Positions 33,881 to 42,608 of a DNA stretch of 64,000 bases are shown here, one piece after another. The stretch is from an uncultured Oscillospiraceae bacterium. Lineage in GTDB: Bacteria > Bacillota > Clostridia > Oscillospirales > Oscillospiraceae. The notes beneath the pieces were generated by a model. It made no database searches and was not told the origin of the DNA. It worked only from the letters and a program-made list of their open reading frames with translations. Positions within the stretch are counted from its first letter, which is position 1. Each line of letters begins with the position of its first letter. The translations under genes were made by a program, and so were the position numbers. The stretch covers positions 1 to 64,000 of the forward strand of contig CAMVRT010000010.1 in the NCBI GenBank assembly GCA_947169975.1, written 5' to 3'.

Positions 33881-33962
33881 GTCTGGCATCTCCTTTTCCG
33901 GAAAAAATCACCAAACAACAGTATAACACCGCTGTCAACCGTCCAAAAACGCAAAAAATCTC

Positions 33963-33991
33963 TTGCAACAGCGCAGGATCTATGCTATAAA
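33963..33991 (+). promoter_or_regulatory. Promoter of pheS-pheT
   Basis: TTGCAA, 17-base spacer and TATAAA, immediately upstream of the T-box leader. Confidence 0.75.
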
Positions 33992-33998
33992 TAAGTGT

Positions 33999-34245
33999 TG
34001 TTGCAAACGCGAAGAACGGGAAGTACCGCGACATCCCCCACCCATCAGAGAGGATCGGCCACAGGCTGCAAGCCGGTCCGGGCTGGAGCGCGGCGTTCGC
34101 CCGGGAGCGGCCGCGAGGAAATGCGCGGACGGGCAGCCCACGTTACGGGCCGCAAAAGTGCGCCGTCACGTGGCGGCGAAGCCGGGTGGTACCGCGGAAG
34201 GATGAGCCTTTCGTCCCTGTGTCATGGGGACGGAGGCTCTTTTTG
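33999..34245 (+). ncRNA. T-box leader (phenylalanine) with terminator
   Basis: Leader of the pheST operon. It has a long Stem I region (AGAGAGGATCGG ... GGCTGCAAGCC), the conserved T-box sequence GGGTGGTACCGCGG (34184-34197) whose TGGT bulge pairs with the uncharged tRNA 3' end, and a terminator (34204-34245) ending in five T. Uncharged tRNA-Phe should promote antitermination. The specifier codon is not certain; a TTC at 34096-34098 is a candidate. The tRNA assignment rests on the genes downstream. Confidence 0.92.
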
Positions 34246-34293
34246 TTTGTCCCCAGCCCGAAATAAATCCGAGAGGACAGGAGTGTAAACCGT

Positions 34294-35319
34294 ATGAAAC
34301 AGCAGTTGGAGCAGCTCCGTGCCGCCGCGCTGGCCGCCATCGCACAGGCCGGTGGCATGGAGGATCTGGAGAATGCCAGAGTCCGTTTCCTGGGCAAAAA
34401 GGGCGAGCTGACCGCCATTCTCCGCCAGATGGGCAAGCTCAGCCCGGAGGAGCGTCCCGCCATGGGCCAGTTGGCCAATGAGGTGCGCGCCGCCATGGAA
34501 AAGGCCATTGACGAGACCAGAGTCGAGCTGGAGGCCGCCGCTCTGGAGCGGAAGCTGAAAAACGAAGCCGTGGACGTCACCGTTCCCGGCGAAAAAGTGA
34601 CCCTGGGCCATAAGCACCCCATGTATATCGCCCTGGATGAGATCAAGGACATCTTCGTTGGTATGGGCTTTACCGTGCTGGACGGCCCGGAGGTGGAGCT
34701 GGCAGAGCTGAACTTTGACCGCCTCAACGCCGGCGAGGGCCACCCCTCCCGGGACTGGTCCGACACCTTTTACTTCAAAGAGGACAGCAGCGTGATGCTC
34801 CGTTCCCAGACCAGCCCCATGCAGGTCCGGGCTATGGACACCCTGCCCCTCCCCATCCGCATGATCGCTCCGGGCCGCGTCTACCGTAAGGACGAGGTGG
34901 ACGCCACTCACAGCCCCATGTTCCACCAGGTGGAGGGCATGGTCATCGACAAGAACGTGACCATGGCCGACCTGAAGGGCACGCTGAACGCCGTGGTGGA
35001 GCAGCTCTACGGCAAGGGCACCCAGACCCGTTTCCGTCCCCACCACTTCCCCTTCACCGAGCCCAGCTGCGAGCTGGACGTGCAGTGCCACAAGTGCGGC
35101 GGCAAGGGCTGCCCCACCTGCAAGGGCGAGGGCTGGATCGAGCTGCTGGGCGCCGGTATGATCCATCCCCACGTGCTGGAGATGGCCGGTATCGATCCCA
35201 ACGTGTGGTCCGGCTGGGCCTTCGGCTTCGGTTTGGAGCGCACCGCCATGCGCCGCTTCAAGATCGACGATCTGCGTCTGATCTTCGAGAACGACGTGCG
35301 GTTCCTCGAACAGTTTTAA
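34294..35319 (+). CDS. pheS: Phenylalanine-tRNA ligase, alpha subunit
   Basis: 341-residue catalytic subunit of the heterotetramer. An N-terminal coiled coil (about 1-90) is followed by the class II core with motif 2 (RVYRKDEVDATHSPMFHQVEG) and motif 3 (GWAFGFGLERTAM). A CHKCGGKGCPTC segment (about 265-276) adds four cysteines, as in some bacterial PheS. It is controlled by the T-box leader and followed by pheT after 15 bases. Confidence 0.98.
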   Translation: MKQQLEQLRAAALAAIAQAGGMEDLENARVRFLGKKGELTAILRQMGKLSPEERPAMGQLANEVRAAMEKAIDETRVELEAAALERKLKNEAVDVTVPGEKVTLGHKHPMYIALDEIKDIFVGMGFTVLDGPEVELAELNFDRLNAGEGHPSRDWSDTFYFKEDSSVMLRSQTSPMQVRAMDTLPLPIRMIAPGRVYRKDEVDATHSPMFHQVEGMVIDKNVTMADLKGTLNAVVEQLYGKGTQTRFRPHHFPFTEPSCELDVQCHKCGGKGCPTCKGEGWIELLGAGMIHPHVLEMAGIDPNVWSGWAFGFGLERTAMRRFKIDDLRLIFENDVRFLEQF

Positions 35320-35334
35320 AGGGGGTATCTGACA

Positions 35335-38013
35335 ATGGATTTGAGCCGTAAATGGTTGACTGAGTTCGTCGACGGGGTATCCCCCGCCGAGATCAATGAT
35401 AAGGATTTTGCCGAGGCCATGACCCTCAGCGGTTCCAAGGTGGAAACCTACCGCGACCTGGGCGCAGAGATCCGCAACGTGGTGGTGGGCCGTGTGCTCT
35501 CTCTGGAGCGCCACCCCGACTCCGACCACATGTGGGTCTGCCAGATCGACGTGGGCCAGAGCGAGACCGTGCAGATCGTCACCGGCGCATGGAACGTCCA
35601 CGTGGGTGACCTGGTGCCTGTGGCCCTTCACAAGTCCACTTTGCCCGGCGGAAAGAAGATCGAGAAGGGCAAGCTCCGGGGCGTGGAGTCCAACGGCATG
35701 CTCTGCGGCCTTTCCGAGCTGGGCCTTGACGAGCGTGACTTTCCCTACGCCGTCATCACCCCCGCCGCTCTGCTGAATGACTATCATCCCATCGACCCTG
35801 CCAAGCCCTCCATTCCCGCCGATGTCCAGCCCGGCCACAAGATCTACGGTCCCGTGATCTGTGCCCGTGTCGTTGATGAGACAGCGGTGGTGCTTGACAC
35901 CGGCAGCGGTGATGTCACGGTGAAAACTGTCTGCCCCAACCTGCACAACGGGGATCTGGTGGCCTACAACACCGGGAATAACAGCATCTGTACAGTAGAT
36001 GACCTTCACGCCGAGCAGCGGGAATTCCCCCACTGCATCCCCGACGGCATCTTCATTCTCCATGAGGACTGTGTCCCTGGCGACGACATCAAGCCCATCA
36101 TCGGTGCTGATGACCACGTGGTGGAGTTTGAAATCACCCCCAACCGCCCCGACTGCCTGAGCATCATCGGTCTGGCCCGTGAGGCCGCCGCCACCTTTGA
36201 TAAGCCCCTCCACCTCCACGAGCCGGCGGTGAAGGGCGGCGCCGACGGTGTGCTGCATGATCTGCTGGACGTGGAGACCCCCGCTGCCGACCTGGTGCCC
36301 CGTTACACCGCCCGCATGGTGCGAAACGTGAAGATCGCCCCCTCCCCCCTGTGGATGCGCCAGCGTCTGCGGGCCATGGGCGTGCGTCCCATCAACAACA
36401 TCGTGGACATCACCAACTACGTGATGATCGAATACGGCCAGCCCATGCACGCCTTCGACTACCGCTACGTCAAGGGCGGCAAGATCATCGTCCGCCGCGC
36501 TGCCGAGGGTGAGCATCTGACCACACTGGACGGCACCGTCCGCAAGCTGAACGCCAACCATCTGGTCATCGCCGACGAGACCCGCGCCGTGGGTCTGGCA
36601 GGTATCATGGGCGGCGAGAACAGTGAGATCGTGGCCGACACCGTGGACGTGGTCTTCGAGTCCGCCACCTTTGACGGCACCTGCATCCGCAAGGGCGCTC
36701 TGGCCCTGGGCATGCGGACGGAGGCCTCCGCCAAGTTTGAAAAGGGCCTTGATCCCATGAACACCCTGCCCGCCGTAAACCGTGCCTGTGAGCTGGTGGA
36801 GCTGCTGGGCGCCGGTGAGGTGGTGGACGGCGTCATCGACGTGCTGAACTTTGTGCCCCAGCCCACCGTGCTGCCTCTGGAGCCGGATAAGATCAACGCT
36901 CTTCTTGGCACCGACGTGGCCGCCGAGGAGATGGTATGCATCCTGCGGAAGCTGGACTTCACCGTGGAGGGCGATACCGTCACCGTTCCCTCCTGGCGCG
37001 GCGATGTGCGCCTGATGGCGGATCTGGCCGAAGAGGTGGCCCGTTTCCACGGCTACAACAACATTCCCTGCACCCTGATGCGGGGCGAGACCACCCGGGG
37101 CGGCTTCTCCCCCGAGCAGGAGCTGGAGCGCAGGCTGGGCGCCATCTGCCGCAGCGTGGGCTACGATGAGATCATCACCTACTCCTTCATCTCCCCCACC
37201 TACTACGACAAGATCCGCTGGGCCGAGGACGACAAGCGCCGCCAGAGCTTCACGATTCTGAATCCCCTGGGCGAGGGCACGTCCATCATGCGTACCACCA
37301 CCCTCCCCTCCATGCTGGAGATCCTGACCCGGAACTACAATTACCGCAACAAGGCAGTGCGCCTGTATGAGCTGGGCAAGATCTATCTGCCCGGCGGCGA
37401 GGACGGCCTTGCCGACGAGCGCAAGTTCCTGACTCTGGGCACCTACGGTGAGGGTGCCGACTTCTTCCGTCTGAAGGGCGTGGTAGAGGCTGTGCTGAAC
37501 GCCGTCCGCGCTGAGAACGTCCGCTTTGAGGCCGACCGCGCCAATCCCAGCTACCATCCCGGCCGCTGCGCCAGGGTCTATGCCGGCGACACACTGATCG
37601 GCACCCTTGGCCAGATCCATCCCCTTGTTGCCCGAAACTACGACGTGGACACGGAGCTCTTCTGTGCCGAGCTGTCCCTGGCGGCTCTGATGGCCGTGCA
37701 GGGCGCTGAACCCACCTACGTGCCTCTGCCCCGCTTCCCCGCCGTGGCCCGTGACATCGCTGTGGTCTGCGACGAGTCCGTCACCGTCGGTCAGCTCACC
37801 GACTGCATCCGCCGCAACGCCCGCGGTCTTCTGAAGGATGCCGCCCTGTTCGACATCTACCGCGGTCCCGGCATTGCCTCCGGCAAGAAGTCCGTGGCCT
37901 TTAACCTGACGCTGCGCAGCGACGACCGCTCCCTCACCTCCGAGGACGCCGACGCCGATGTGGCCGCCATTCTGGAGGGTCTGCGGCAGGAGCTGGGCGC
38001 GATCCTGCGGTGA
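35335..38013 (+). CDS. pheT: Phenylalanine-tRNA ligase, beta subunit, with insertion
   Basis: 892-residue beta subunit, about 90 longer than the usual ~800. The EMAP-like tRNA-binding domain (about 45-150), the B3/B4 editing region starting after FEITPNRPDCLS (265-276), B5, the catalytic-like core and the C-terminal anticodon-binding domain (ending LRQELGAIL) are all recognisable. The extra material lies at about residues 143-233, between the LGLDERDFPYAV turn and CIPDGIFIL, and looks like a small inserted beta domain (IYGPVICARVVDETAVVL). Nothing suggests a frameshift, so the insertion is likely real. Confidence 0.96.
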   Translation: MDLSRKWLTEFVDGVSPAEINDKDFAEAMTLSGSKVETYRDLGAEIRNVVVGRVLSLERHPDSDHMWVCQIDVGQSETVQIVTGAWNVHVGDLVPVALHKSTLPGGKKIEKGKLRGVESNGMLCGLSELGLDERDFPYAVITPAALLNDYHPIDPAKPSIPADVQPGHKIYGPVICARVVDETAVVLDTGSGDVTVKTVCPNLHNGDLVAYNTGNNSICTVDDLHAEQREFPHCIPDGIFILHEDCVPGDDIKPIIGADDHVVEFEITPNRPDCLSIIGLAREAAATFDKPLHLHEPAVKGGADGVLHDLLDVETPAADLVPRYTARMVRNVKIAPSPLWMRQRLRAMGVRPINNIVDITNYVMIEYGQPMHAFDYRYVKGGKIIVRRAAEGEHLTTLDGTVRKLNANHLVIADETRAVGLAGIMGGENSEIVADTVDVVFESATFDGTCIRKGALALGMRTEASAKFEKGLDPMNTLPAVNRACELVELLGAGEVVDGVIDVLNFVPQPTVLPLEPDKINALLGTDVAAEEMVCILRKLDFTVEGDTVTVPSWRGDVRLMADLAEEVARFHGYNNIPCTLMRGETTRGGFSPEQELERRLGAICRSVGYDEIITYSFISPTYYDKIRWAEDDKRRQSFTILNPLGEGTSIMRTTTLPSMLEILTRNYNYRNKAVRLYELGKIYLPGGEDGLADERKFLTLGTYGEGADFFRLKGVVEAVLNAVRAENVRFEADRANPSYHPGRCARVYAGDTLIGTLGQIHPLVARNYDVDTELFCAELSLAALMAVQGAEPTYVPLPRFPAVARDIAVVCDESVTVGQLTDCIRRNARGLLKDAALFDIYRGPGIASGKKSVAFNLTLRSDDRSLTSEDADADVAAILEGLRQELGAILR

Positions 38014-38035
38014 GGAATACGCAAGAATTTCCCTC

Positions 38036-38064
38036 TTGCGTTATTCGACCTGATCTTGTATAAT
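38036..38064 (+). promoter_or_regulatory. Promoter of the membrane foldase gene
   Basis: TTGCGT, 17-base spacer and TATAAT. The -35 lies in the 3' arm of a small hairpin (ACGCAAG / CTTGCGT) after pheT that may act as the pheST terminator. Confidence 0.7.
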
Positions 38065-38121
38065 AATCTGGTAACTTTATAAAGGGGGAGATTGCTCCCC
38101 CGATTCGAGAGGATTGACATC

Positions 38122-39672
38122 ATGAGCGCATCAAGAGAAAAGAAAATTCGCAAGGAGCTGGCCGCCAGCGGCTCGCTTGACCCCAAACAGATCCGTGAAG
38201 AGGAGGAACGCTCCAAGCACCGCCGCACCAGTATTCTTTACGGCGTCATTGCCGGTGTGTTCGTCCTTGTGGCAGCCTTTCTGATCGCGTGGAACACCCA
38301 TGCGATCCAGCGCAACATCACTGCCGTGACTATTGACGGAACCAAGTATTCCGCCGCCGATGTGGACTACTACTATCACTCCGTCTTTAATAATCTCGCC
38401 CAAAACCCCTATTCCTCCTATATCGGTATCATGCGCGGCATGAACCTTAACGGTGTTATGAACGAGTCCGCCTGCAGTGCTCTGGGCATTACGGACAAGA
38501 ACATGACCTGGGATGCCTATTTGAAGGGTGAAGCCATCAACAACCTCAAGTATATTGATGCGCTGTATAAACAAGCCCAGAAGGCTGGCTATACCTTCAC
38601 CGCCGAGATGCAGAAAAACCTGGACTCCGAGCTGGAGGGCCTGCGCACCGCTGCCAAGAGCAACGGTATGTCTGAGTCCAACTATCTGAAAGCCATGTAT
38701 GGCAGCAACATGACCAAGACGGCCTTTACCCGGATCTGGAAGCAGGCCGCCGTCGCCAATGCCTACAGCGCCGACCATCAGACCAATCTGACCTTCACTG
38801 ACAGCGAGCTGGAAGCATATTACGCCGAGCATAAGGATAGTTTGGATACCGTATCCTATGAGGTCATCTATTTCGACGGCAACCCCGCGCCCAAGAAGGA
38901 TGAGAACGGCAATACCGTCACCGCTACCGACGAGGAGAAGGATGAAGCCAAGCAGGCTGCCCACACCGCCGCCCACGATGCTCTGGTCCGCTACAACAAC
39001 GGTGAGGACCTGGAGACCATCGCCAAGGAATATGAATTTGCCCAGTACAGCAAAGAGGATGCCGGCATGAACTCCACCTCCGACGTGATGAAGTGGCTCT
39101 TTGACGCCGAGCGCAAGGCCGAAGACGTCACTCTGCTGGAGACGGATCCCAGCAGCTATCTGCTGCTGTTCCACAGCCGCGAAAGAGCCCGCACCGTAGA
39201 TGTGCGCCACATTCTGTTCCTGACCGACACTTCTTCTCTGGATAAGAATTCCGAGACCTATGAGGCCGACGTACAGGCCATCAAGGATGCCGCCAAAAAG
39301 AAGGCCGATGATACCCTTGCCCAGTGGAAGTCCGGCGAGGCCACCGAGGACAGCTTTGCCGCCATGGCCAATGATCTCAGCGAGGATACCGGTTCCAACA
39401 CCAACGGCGGTCTCTACGAAAAGGTTTATCCCGGCCAGATGGTCAAGCCCTTCAGCAACTGGTGCTTCGACGAGAGCCGCAAGGCCGGCGACACCGACGT
39501 TGTTGAAACCGACTATGGCTACCATGTGATGTACTTCGTAGGTGACAATGTCCCCTATTGGAAGACGACCGCCGAGAGCACCCTGCGCCGCGACAGCCAG
39601 AATGAATGGCTCGAGGGTCTGGTGAAGAACCTCACCGTAACCCAGGGCAGCGGCATGAAGTTCGTGGGCTGA
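38122..39672 (+). CDS. Membrane-anchored PrsA/SurA-like peptidyl-prolyl isomerase
   Basis: 516-residue extracytoplasmic foldase. A charged cytoplasmic tail (1-38) and one transmembrane helix (ILYGVIAGVFVLVAAFLIAW) precede the SurA-type chaperone region, a degenerate parvulin-like domain beginning SYEVIYFDGNP, and a second, canonical parvulin domain (VDVRHILFLTDTSSLDKN ... GGLYEKVYPGQMV). It is a close paralogue of the lipoprotein at 7050-8192, which lacks the first parvulin-like domain. The start has GAGAGG upstream. Confidence 0.9.
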   Translation: MSASREKKIRKELAASGSLDPKQIREEEERSKHRRTSILYGVIAGVFVLVAAFLIAWNTHAIQRNITAVTIDGTKYSAADVDYYYHSVFNNLAQNPYSSYIGIMRGMNLNGVMNESACSALGITDKNMTWDAYLKGEAINNLKYIDALYKQAQKAGYTFTAEMQKNLDSELEGLRTAAKSNGMSESNYLKAMYGSNMTKTAFTRIWKQAAVANAYSADHQTNLTFTDSELEAYYAEHKDSLDTVSYEVIYFDGNPAPKKDENGNTVTATDEEKDEAKQAAHTAAHDALVRYNNGEDLETIAKEYEFAQYSKEDAGMNSTSDVMKWLFDAERKAEDVTLLETDPSSYLLLFHSRERARTVDVRHILFLTDTSSLDKNSETYEADVQAIKDAAKKKADDTLAQWKSGEATEDSFAAMANDLSEDTGSNTNGGLYEKVYPGQMVKPFSNWCFDESRKAGDTDVVETDYGYHVMYFVGDNVPYWKTTAESTLRRDSQNEWLEGLVKNLTVTQGSGMKFVG

Positions 39673-39686
39673 TCCTGTATCAACCA

Positions 39687-39718
39687 AAAACAGGCCGGCA
39701 GATTTGCCGGCCTGTTTT
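39687..39718 (+). terminator. Terminator after membrane foldase
   Basis: 14-base-pair stem AAAACAGGCCGGCA / TGCCGGCCTGTTTT with loop GATT; the T run is the end of the stem. Confidence 0.85.
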
Positions 39719-39734
39719 CATAAGGAGATCAATT

Positions 39735-40445
39735 ATGGAAGAACAGTGGATCCGAAGTGAGATGATCCTGGGCCGGGATGCCATGGATCGACTTTGCCGC
39801 AGCCATGTGGCAGTATTCGGTCTGGGCGGCGTGGGCAGCTATGCCGTGGAGGCGCTGGCCCGTGCCGGCGTCGGTGAGCTGACATTAGTGGATCAGGACA
39901 CCGTCAGCCTCAGCAACATCAACCGCCAGCTTTTTGCCCTCCACTCCACCGTGGGCAGGCCCAAAGCGGAGGCGGCTGCAGAGCGCTGCCGGGACATCAA
40001 TCCCGCCATCGTGGTTCACCCCCTCCAGGCCACCTATGATGCGGCCCACCGGGAGGATTTCTTTCAAGCCCGGTACGACTATATCGTGGACGCCATCGAT
40101 CTGGTTTCCTGCAAGCTGGATCTGATCCAGCAGGCTATAGAGCGGGGCATCCCCATCCTCTCCGCCTTGGGAACCGGCAACAAGTTGGATCCCTCTCTCC
40201 TGCAGATCACAGACATTTCCAGGACCTCGGGCTGTCCCCTTGCCCGCGTCATGCGCAAGGAGCTGCGCGCCCGGGGCATCAACCATTTAAAGGTGATATT
40301 CAGCGCGGAACAGGCTGCTCCCACACAGCAGCTGGAGACGCCGCCGCCCGGCCGCCGCAGCGTGCCTGCCAGTGTTGCATGGGTACCGTCTGTGGCCGGA
40401 CTGATGATGGCCGGCACTGTGGTGCGGGACCTGATCGAGTTGTGA
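39735..40445 (+). CDS. tcdA: tRNA threonylcarbamoyladenosine dehydratase
   Basis: 236-residue ThiF/E1-like enzyme that cyclises t6A37 of ANN-decoding tRNAs. The ATP-binding loop VFGLGGVGSYAVEAL, the D(A)IDLVSCK segment and the conserved SGCPLARVMRKELR region support TcdA over MoeB/ThiF, and the C-terminal cysteine pairs of MoeB are lacking. AAGGAG precedes the ATG by 7 bases; an upstream in-frame extension crosses the terminator and is rejected. Confidence 0.92.
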   Translation: MEEQWIRSEMILGRDAMDRLCRSHVAVFGLGGVGSYAVEALARAGVGELTLVDQDTVSLSNINRQLFALHSTVGRPKAEAAAERCRDINPAIVVHPLQATYDAAHREDFFQARYDYIVDAIDLVSCKLDLIQQAIERGIPILSALGTGNKLDPSLLQITDISRTSGCPLARVMRKELRARGINHLKVIFSAEQAAPTQQLETPPPGRRSVPASVAWVPSVAGLMMAGTVVRDLIEL

Positions 40446-40451
40446 TAACAG

Positions 40452-40480
40452 AATCCGGTGAAGCGATGCTTCACCGGATT
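40452..40480 (+). terminator. Terminator after tcdA
   Basis: 13-base-pair stem AATCCGGTGAAGC / GCTTCACCGGATT with a three-base loop and TTTTGTTT. It lies between two convergent genes. Confidence 0.85.
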
Positions 40481-40484
40481 TTGT

Positions 40485-41045
40485 TTAATTCATGTATGGC
40501 TTTGCCCGCTCGGTCAGTTTTTTGTAGACGTGCTCCACCATCCACGGCTCGGTGGAGGCCGCCAGTGCTTCCTCCGGCGTCATCCAGCGGACTGCCTTGT
40601 TCTCATCCGGTTTGGACCGCAGGTTTTCCCCTTCGGCCTGCAGAAGATATGTCACATTCAGGTGAATGTGGCTGGGTAACCAGGCCCCGCGTTTTACGTG
40701 GCCGTCCACCGTCAGGTTTTCCAGGGAAAAAATCCCCTCTGCGGCAGGATGAGTGTGCAGGCCCGTTTCCTCCCAAACCTCCCGCATGGCCACGGCCAGC
40801 AGATCCCTGTCTCCGTCGGCATGTCCTCCGGTCCAGGACCAGCTGTTGTAAAGATTGTGATAGCACATGACCACCTTTGTCCCGTCCGGGCTGATGACCC
40901 AGGCAGAGGCGGTCATGTGGGCCAGAAGACTGCTGCGGTCAAAGGCGTTGTCGTAGGCCGTCAGAAAAGACAGCATCACCGCCTTATCCCGCTCCTCCTG
41001 TTCACATCTTGGTATGTATGCTCTGATCTCGTCAATGATGTCCAT
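40485..41045 (-). CDS. Nudix hydrolase
   Basis: 186 residues. The Nudix box runs GGHADGDRDLLAVAMREV followed by WEETGL, with the usual first Glu replaced by Asp but the REVWEE metal ligands intact. The substrate is unknown; the layout resembles the Nudix proteins that hydrolyse NDP-X or oxidised nucleotides. The ribosome site is weak. It follows rubrerythrin on the same strand after a GC hairpin. Confidence 0.87.
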   Translation of the reverse strand: MDIIDEIRAYIPRCEQEERDKAVMLSFLTAYDNAFDRSSLLAHMTASAWVISPDGTKVVMCYHNLYNSWSWTGGHADGDRDLLAVAMREVWEETGLHTHPAAEGIFSLENLTVDGHVKRGAWLPSHIHLNVTYLLQAEGENLRSKPDENKAVRWMTPEEALAASTEPWMVEHVYKKLTERAKPYMN

Positions 41046-41061
41046 ATCTTTTCAACAAGGA

Positions 41062-41083
41062 GCGGAGGGCGGTCGCCCTCCGC
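41062..41083 (-). terminator. GC hairpin between rubrerythrin and Nudix genes
   Basis: Perfect 10-base-pair stem GCGGAGGGCG / CGCCCTCCGC with no U tract; a possible partial terminator. Confidence 0.45.
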
Positions 41084-41093
41084 TTCCGATCTC

Positions 41094-41627
41094 TCAATAG
41101 TTCTCTTTCCGGACTTCGAAATAGCTCTGGGGATGGTTGCACACCGGGCACACATCCGGCGCCTTCTTGCCCATGACCAGGTGGCCGCAGTTGCGGCACT
41201 CCCACATGGTCTCCTCGCTCTTCTCAAACACCTTCTGCATCTCAATATTCTTCAGCAGGGCGCGATAGCGCTCCTCATGGGAGCGCTCAATGGCGGCCAC
41301 GCCGCGGAACTGCTCCGCCAGCTGGTGGAAGCCCTCCTCGTCGGCCTCCCTGGCAAAGCGGTCATACATATCCGTCCACTCATAGTTCTCGCCGGCAGCG
41401 GCGGCGGCCAGATTCTCGGTGGTGGTGCCGATGCCCTGCAAAGCCTTGAACCACAGCTTGGCATGCTCTTTCTCGTTGTTGGCGGTTGCCTGGAAGATGG
41501 CAGCGATCTGCTCGTAGCCTTCCTTCTTGGCTACGGAGGCAAAGTAGTCATACTTGCTGCGTGCCTGGGTTTCCCCGGCAAATGCGTCCCGCAGATTCTG
41601 TTCGGTCTTGGTGCCCTTCAGTTCCAT
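41094..41627 (-). CDS. rbr: Rubrerythrin
   Basis: 177-residue peroxidase of anaerobes that reduces hydrogen peroxide. The four-helix diiron domain has the E(T)QARSKY and ANNEKEH half-sites and the second ExxH in [10 protein letters not shown]; the C-terminal rubredoxin-like domain has CRNC and CPVC. Length is standard. It has its own promoter and is independent of, but functionally matched with, the flavodiiron protein and glutathione peroxidase elsewhere in the window. Confidence 0.97.
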   Translation of the reverse strand: MELKGTKTEQNLRDAFAGETQARSKYDYFASVAKKEGYEQIAAIFQATANNEKEHAKLWFKALQGIGTTTENLAAAAAGENYEWTDMYDRFAREADEEGFHQLAEQFRGVAAIERSHEERYRALLKNIEMQKVFEKSEETMWECRNCGHLVMGKKAPDVCPVCNHPQSYFEVRKENY

Positions 41628-41668
41628 GCTCGTGTTCTCCTTTCGATCCGGTAAAATGGTATGGTACA

Positions 41669-41697
41669 GTTATACCAAGTTTTCCCCGAAAGTGCAA
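41669..41697 (-). promoter_or_regulatory. Promoter of rubrerythrin
   Basis: Minus-strand TTGCAC, 17-base spacer and TATAAC. Around and after the -10 the sequence GGTATAACTGTACCATACC contains nested short inverted repeats (GGTA/TACC) that could be an operator. Confidence 0.65.
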
Positions 41698-41730
41698 TTC
41701 TTATTTCGATGACGCCAACCATGTTTTTTC

Positions 41731-41759
41731 TTGCAATGTGGTTCAAACTGTGGGAGAAT
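41731..41759 (+). promoter_or_regulatory. Possible promoter of the 41789 membrane gene
   Basis: TTGCAA, 17-base spacer and GAGAAT, 30 bases before the start codon. Confidence 0.5.
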
Positions 41760-41788
41760 AGGGAAAAACCCGGAAGGAGGGCGATTTG

Positions 41789-42556
41789 ATGGAGGAAAAG
41801 AAGACGGGTTCTTGGAAAAAGAAAACCGCCGTGGGCGTTGTCGCCGCGGCTGCGTCAGCCAGCGTATTGGTGGGCGGCGCTTTTGACTCCCCTGCCGACG
41901 TGTTGAATCCTGACATCGACGATGGCAATTCCCCCGCTCCCATTGTTGAGACGGTGACACTGCATACCGCTCCTGCCGCCAACGGCGGTGATACCTCCGA
42001 TGACGGCGAGGCGCGCCGGCATCGCTTCCCGGCGATACGTCGTTGGATCCAGTCACTGCCCACAGCCGTGCGTGCTCTGGTGGGTGTACCGCTGTGGTGT
42101 GTCGGCTGGGGTATCACGGAGCTGCTCTCTCTTCTGTGGCAGGCCGCCATGACGCCGCTGGGCAGCAAGATCCTGTCCTGGGCTCTGGCTGCATGCGCCC
42201 TCATTCTGGTCTACGCTCTCACCGCCAGGGCCCTGTTCCCCAATGCGCCGTGGAAGAAGATCATGCGCCGCCGGAATCTGTTGATCCTGCTGATCGGCAT
42301 GGCCATCCTCGGTGCGGCGGACGCGGTGCTTTCCGTTTTCTGGAAGGAATACCCGCCCATTGGTCGGCTGATCCGTCTCATCGGCGGCGCACTGATGCTG
42401 ATGTGTGCCTGGCTGTCCTCCCGCAAACTCCTGCGTCGCGCAGAAAAGAAAACAGTCCCCTGCCAGGACGAGCCATCCTCCCCGCGCACCGATGTGGAGA
42501 AGCAGGCCATGGCATTGGCCGACAGCGTCTGTCCGCCCTCCGTGCCCAGGTCATAA
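41789..42556 (+). CDS. Multi-pass membrane protein, unknown function
   Basis: 255 residues. A first hydrophobic segment (about 12-32, AVGVVAAAASASVLVGGAF) could be a signal or anchor. A polar Pro/Asp-rich stretch follows, then at least four transmembrane helices from about 90 to 215 and a hydrophilic tail. The ATG is 8 bases from AAGGAGG; the TTG just before it is ignored. I recognise no family. It is a single-gene unit convergent with the SDR gene. Confidence 0.75.
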   Translation: MEEKKTGSWKKKTAVGVVAAAASASVLVGGAFDSPADVLNPDIDDGNSPAPIVETVTLHTAPAANGGDTSDDGEARRHRFPAIRRWIQSLPTAVRALVGVPLWCVGWGITELLSLLWQAAMTPLGSKILSWALAACALILVYALTARALFPNAPWKKIMRRRNLLILLIGMAILGAADAVLSVFWKEYPPIGRLIRLIGGALMLMCAWLSSRKLLRRAEKKTVPCQDEPSSPRTDVEKQAMALADSVCPPSVPRS

Positions 42557-42575
42557 ACATCTCTAAAACGGATTT

Positions 42576-42599
42576 GCCCCGGAGCAACAGCTCCGGGGC
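42576..42599. terminator. Terminator-like hairpin
   Basis: 10-base-pair stem GCCCCGGAGC / GCTCCGGGGC with loop AACA, between two convergent genes. No long T run. Confidence 0.5.
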
Positions 42600-42608
42600 G
42601 ATTGCTAT

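Noticed and set aside
34222-37620. 1132-codon open frame antisense to pheS-pheT
   Set aside because: It is antisense to two certain genes, has a His/Gly/Val-rich composition with no domain, and is explained by strong third-base G/C bias on the coding strand.
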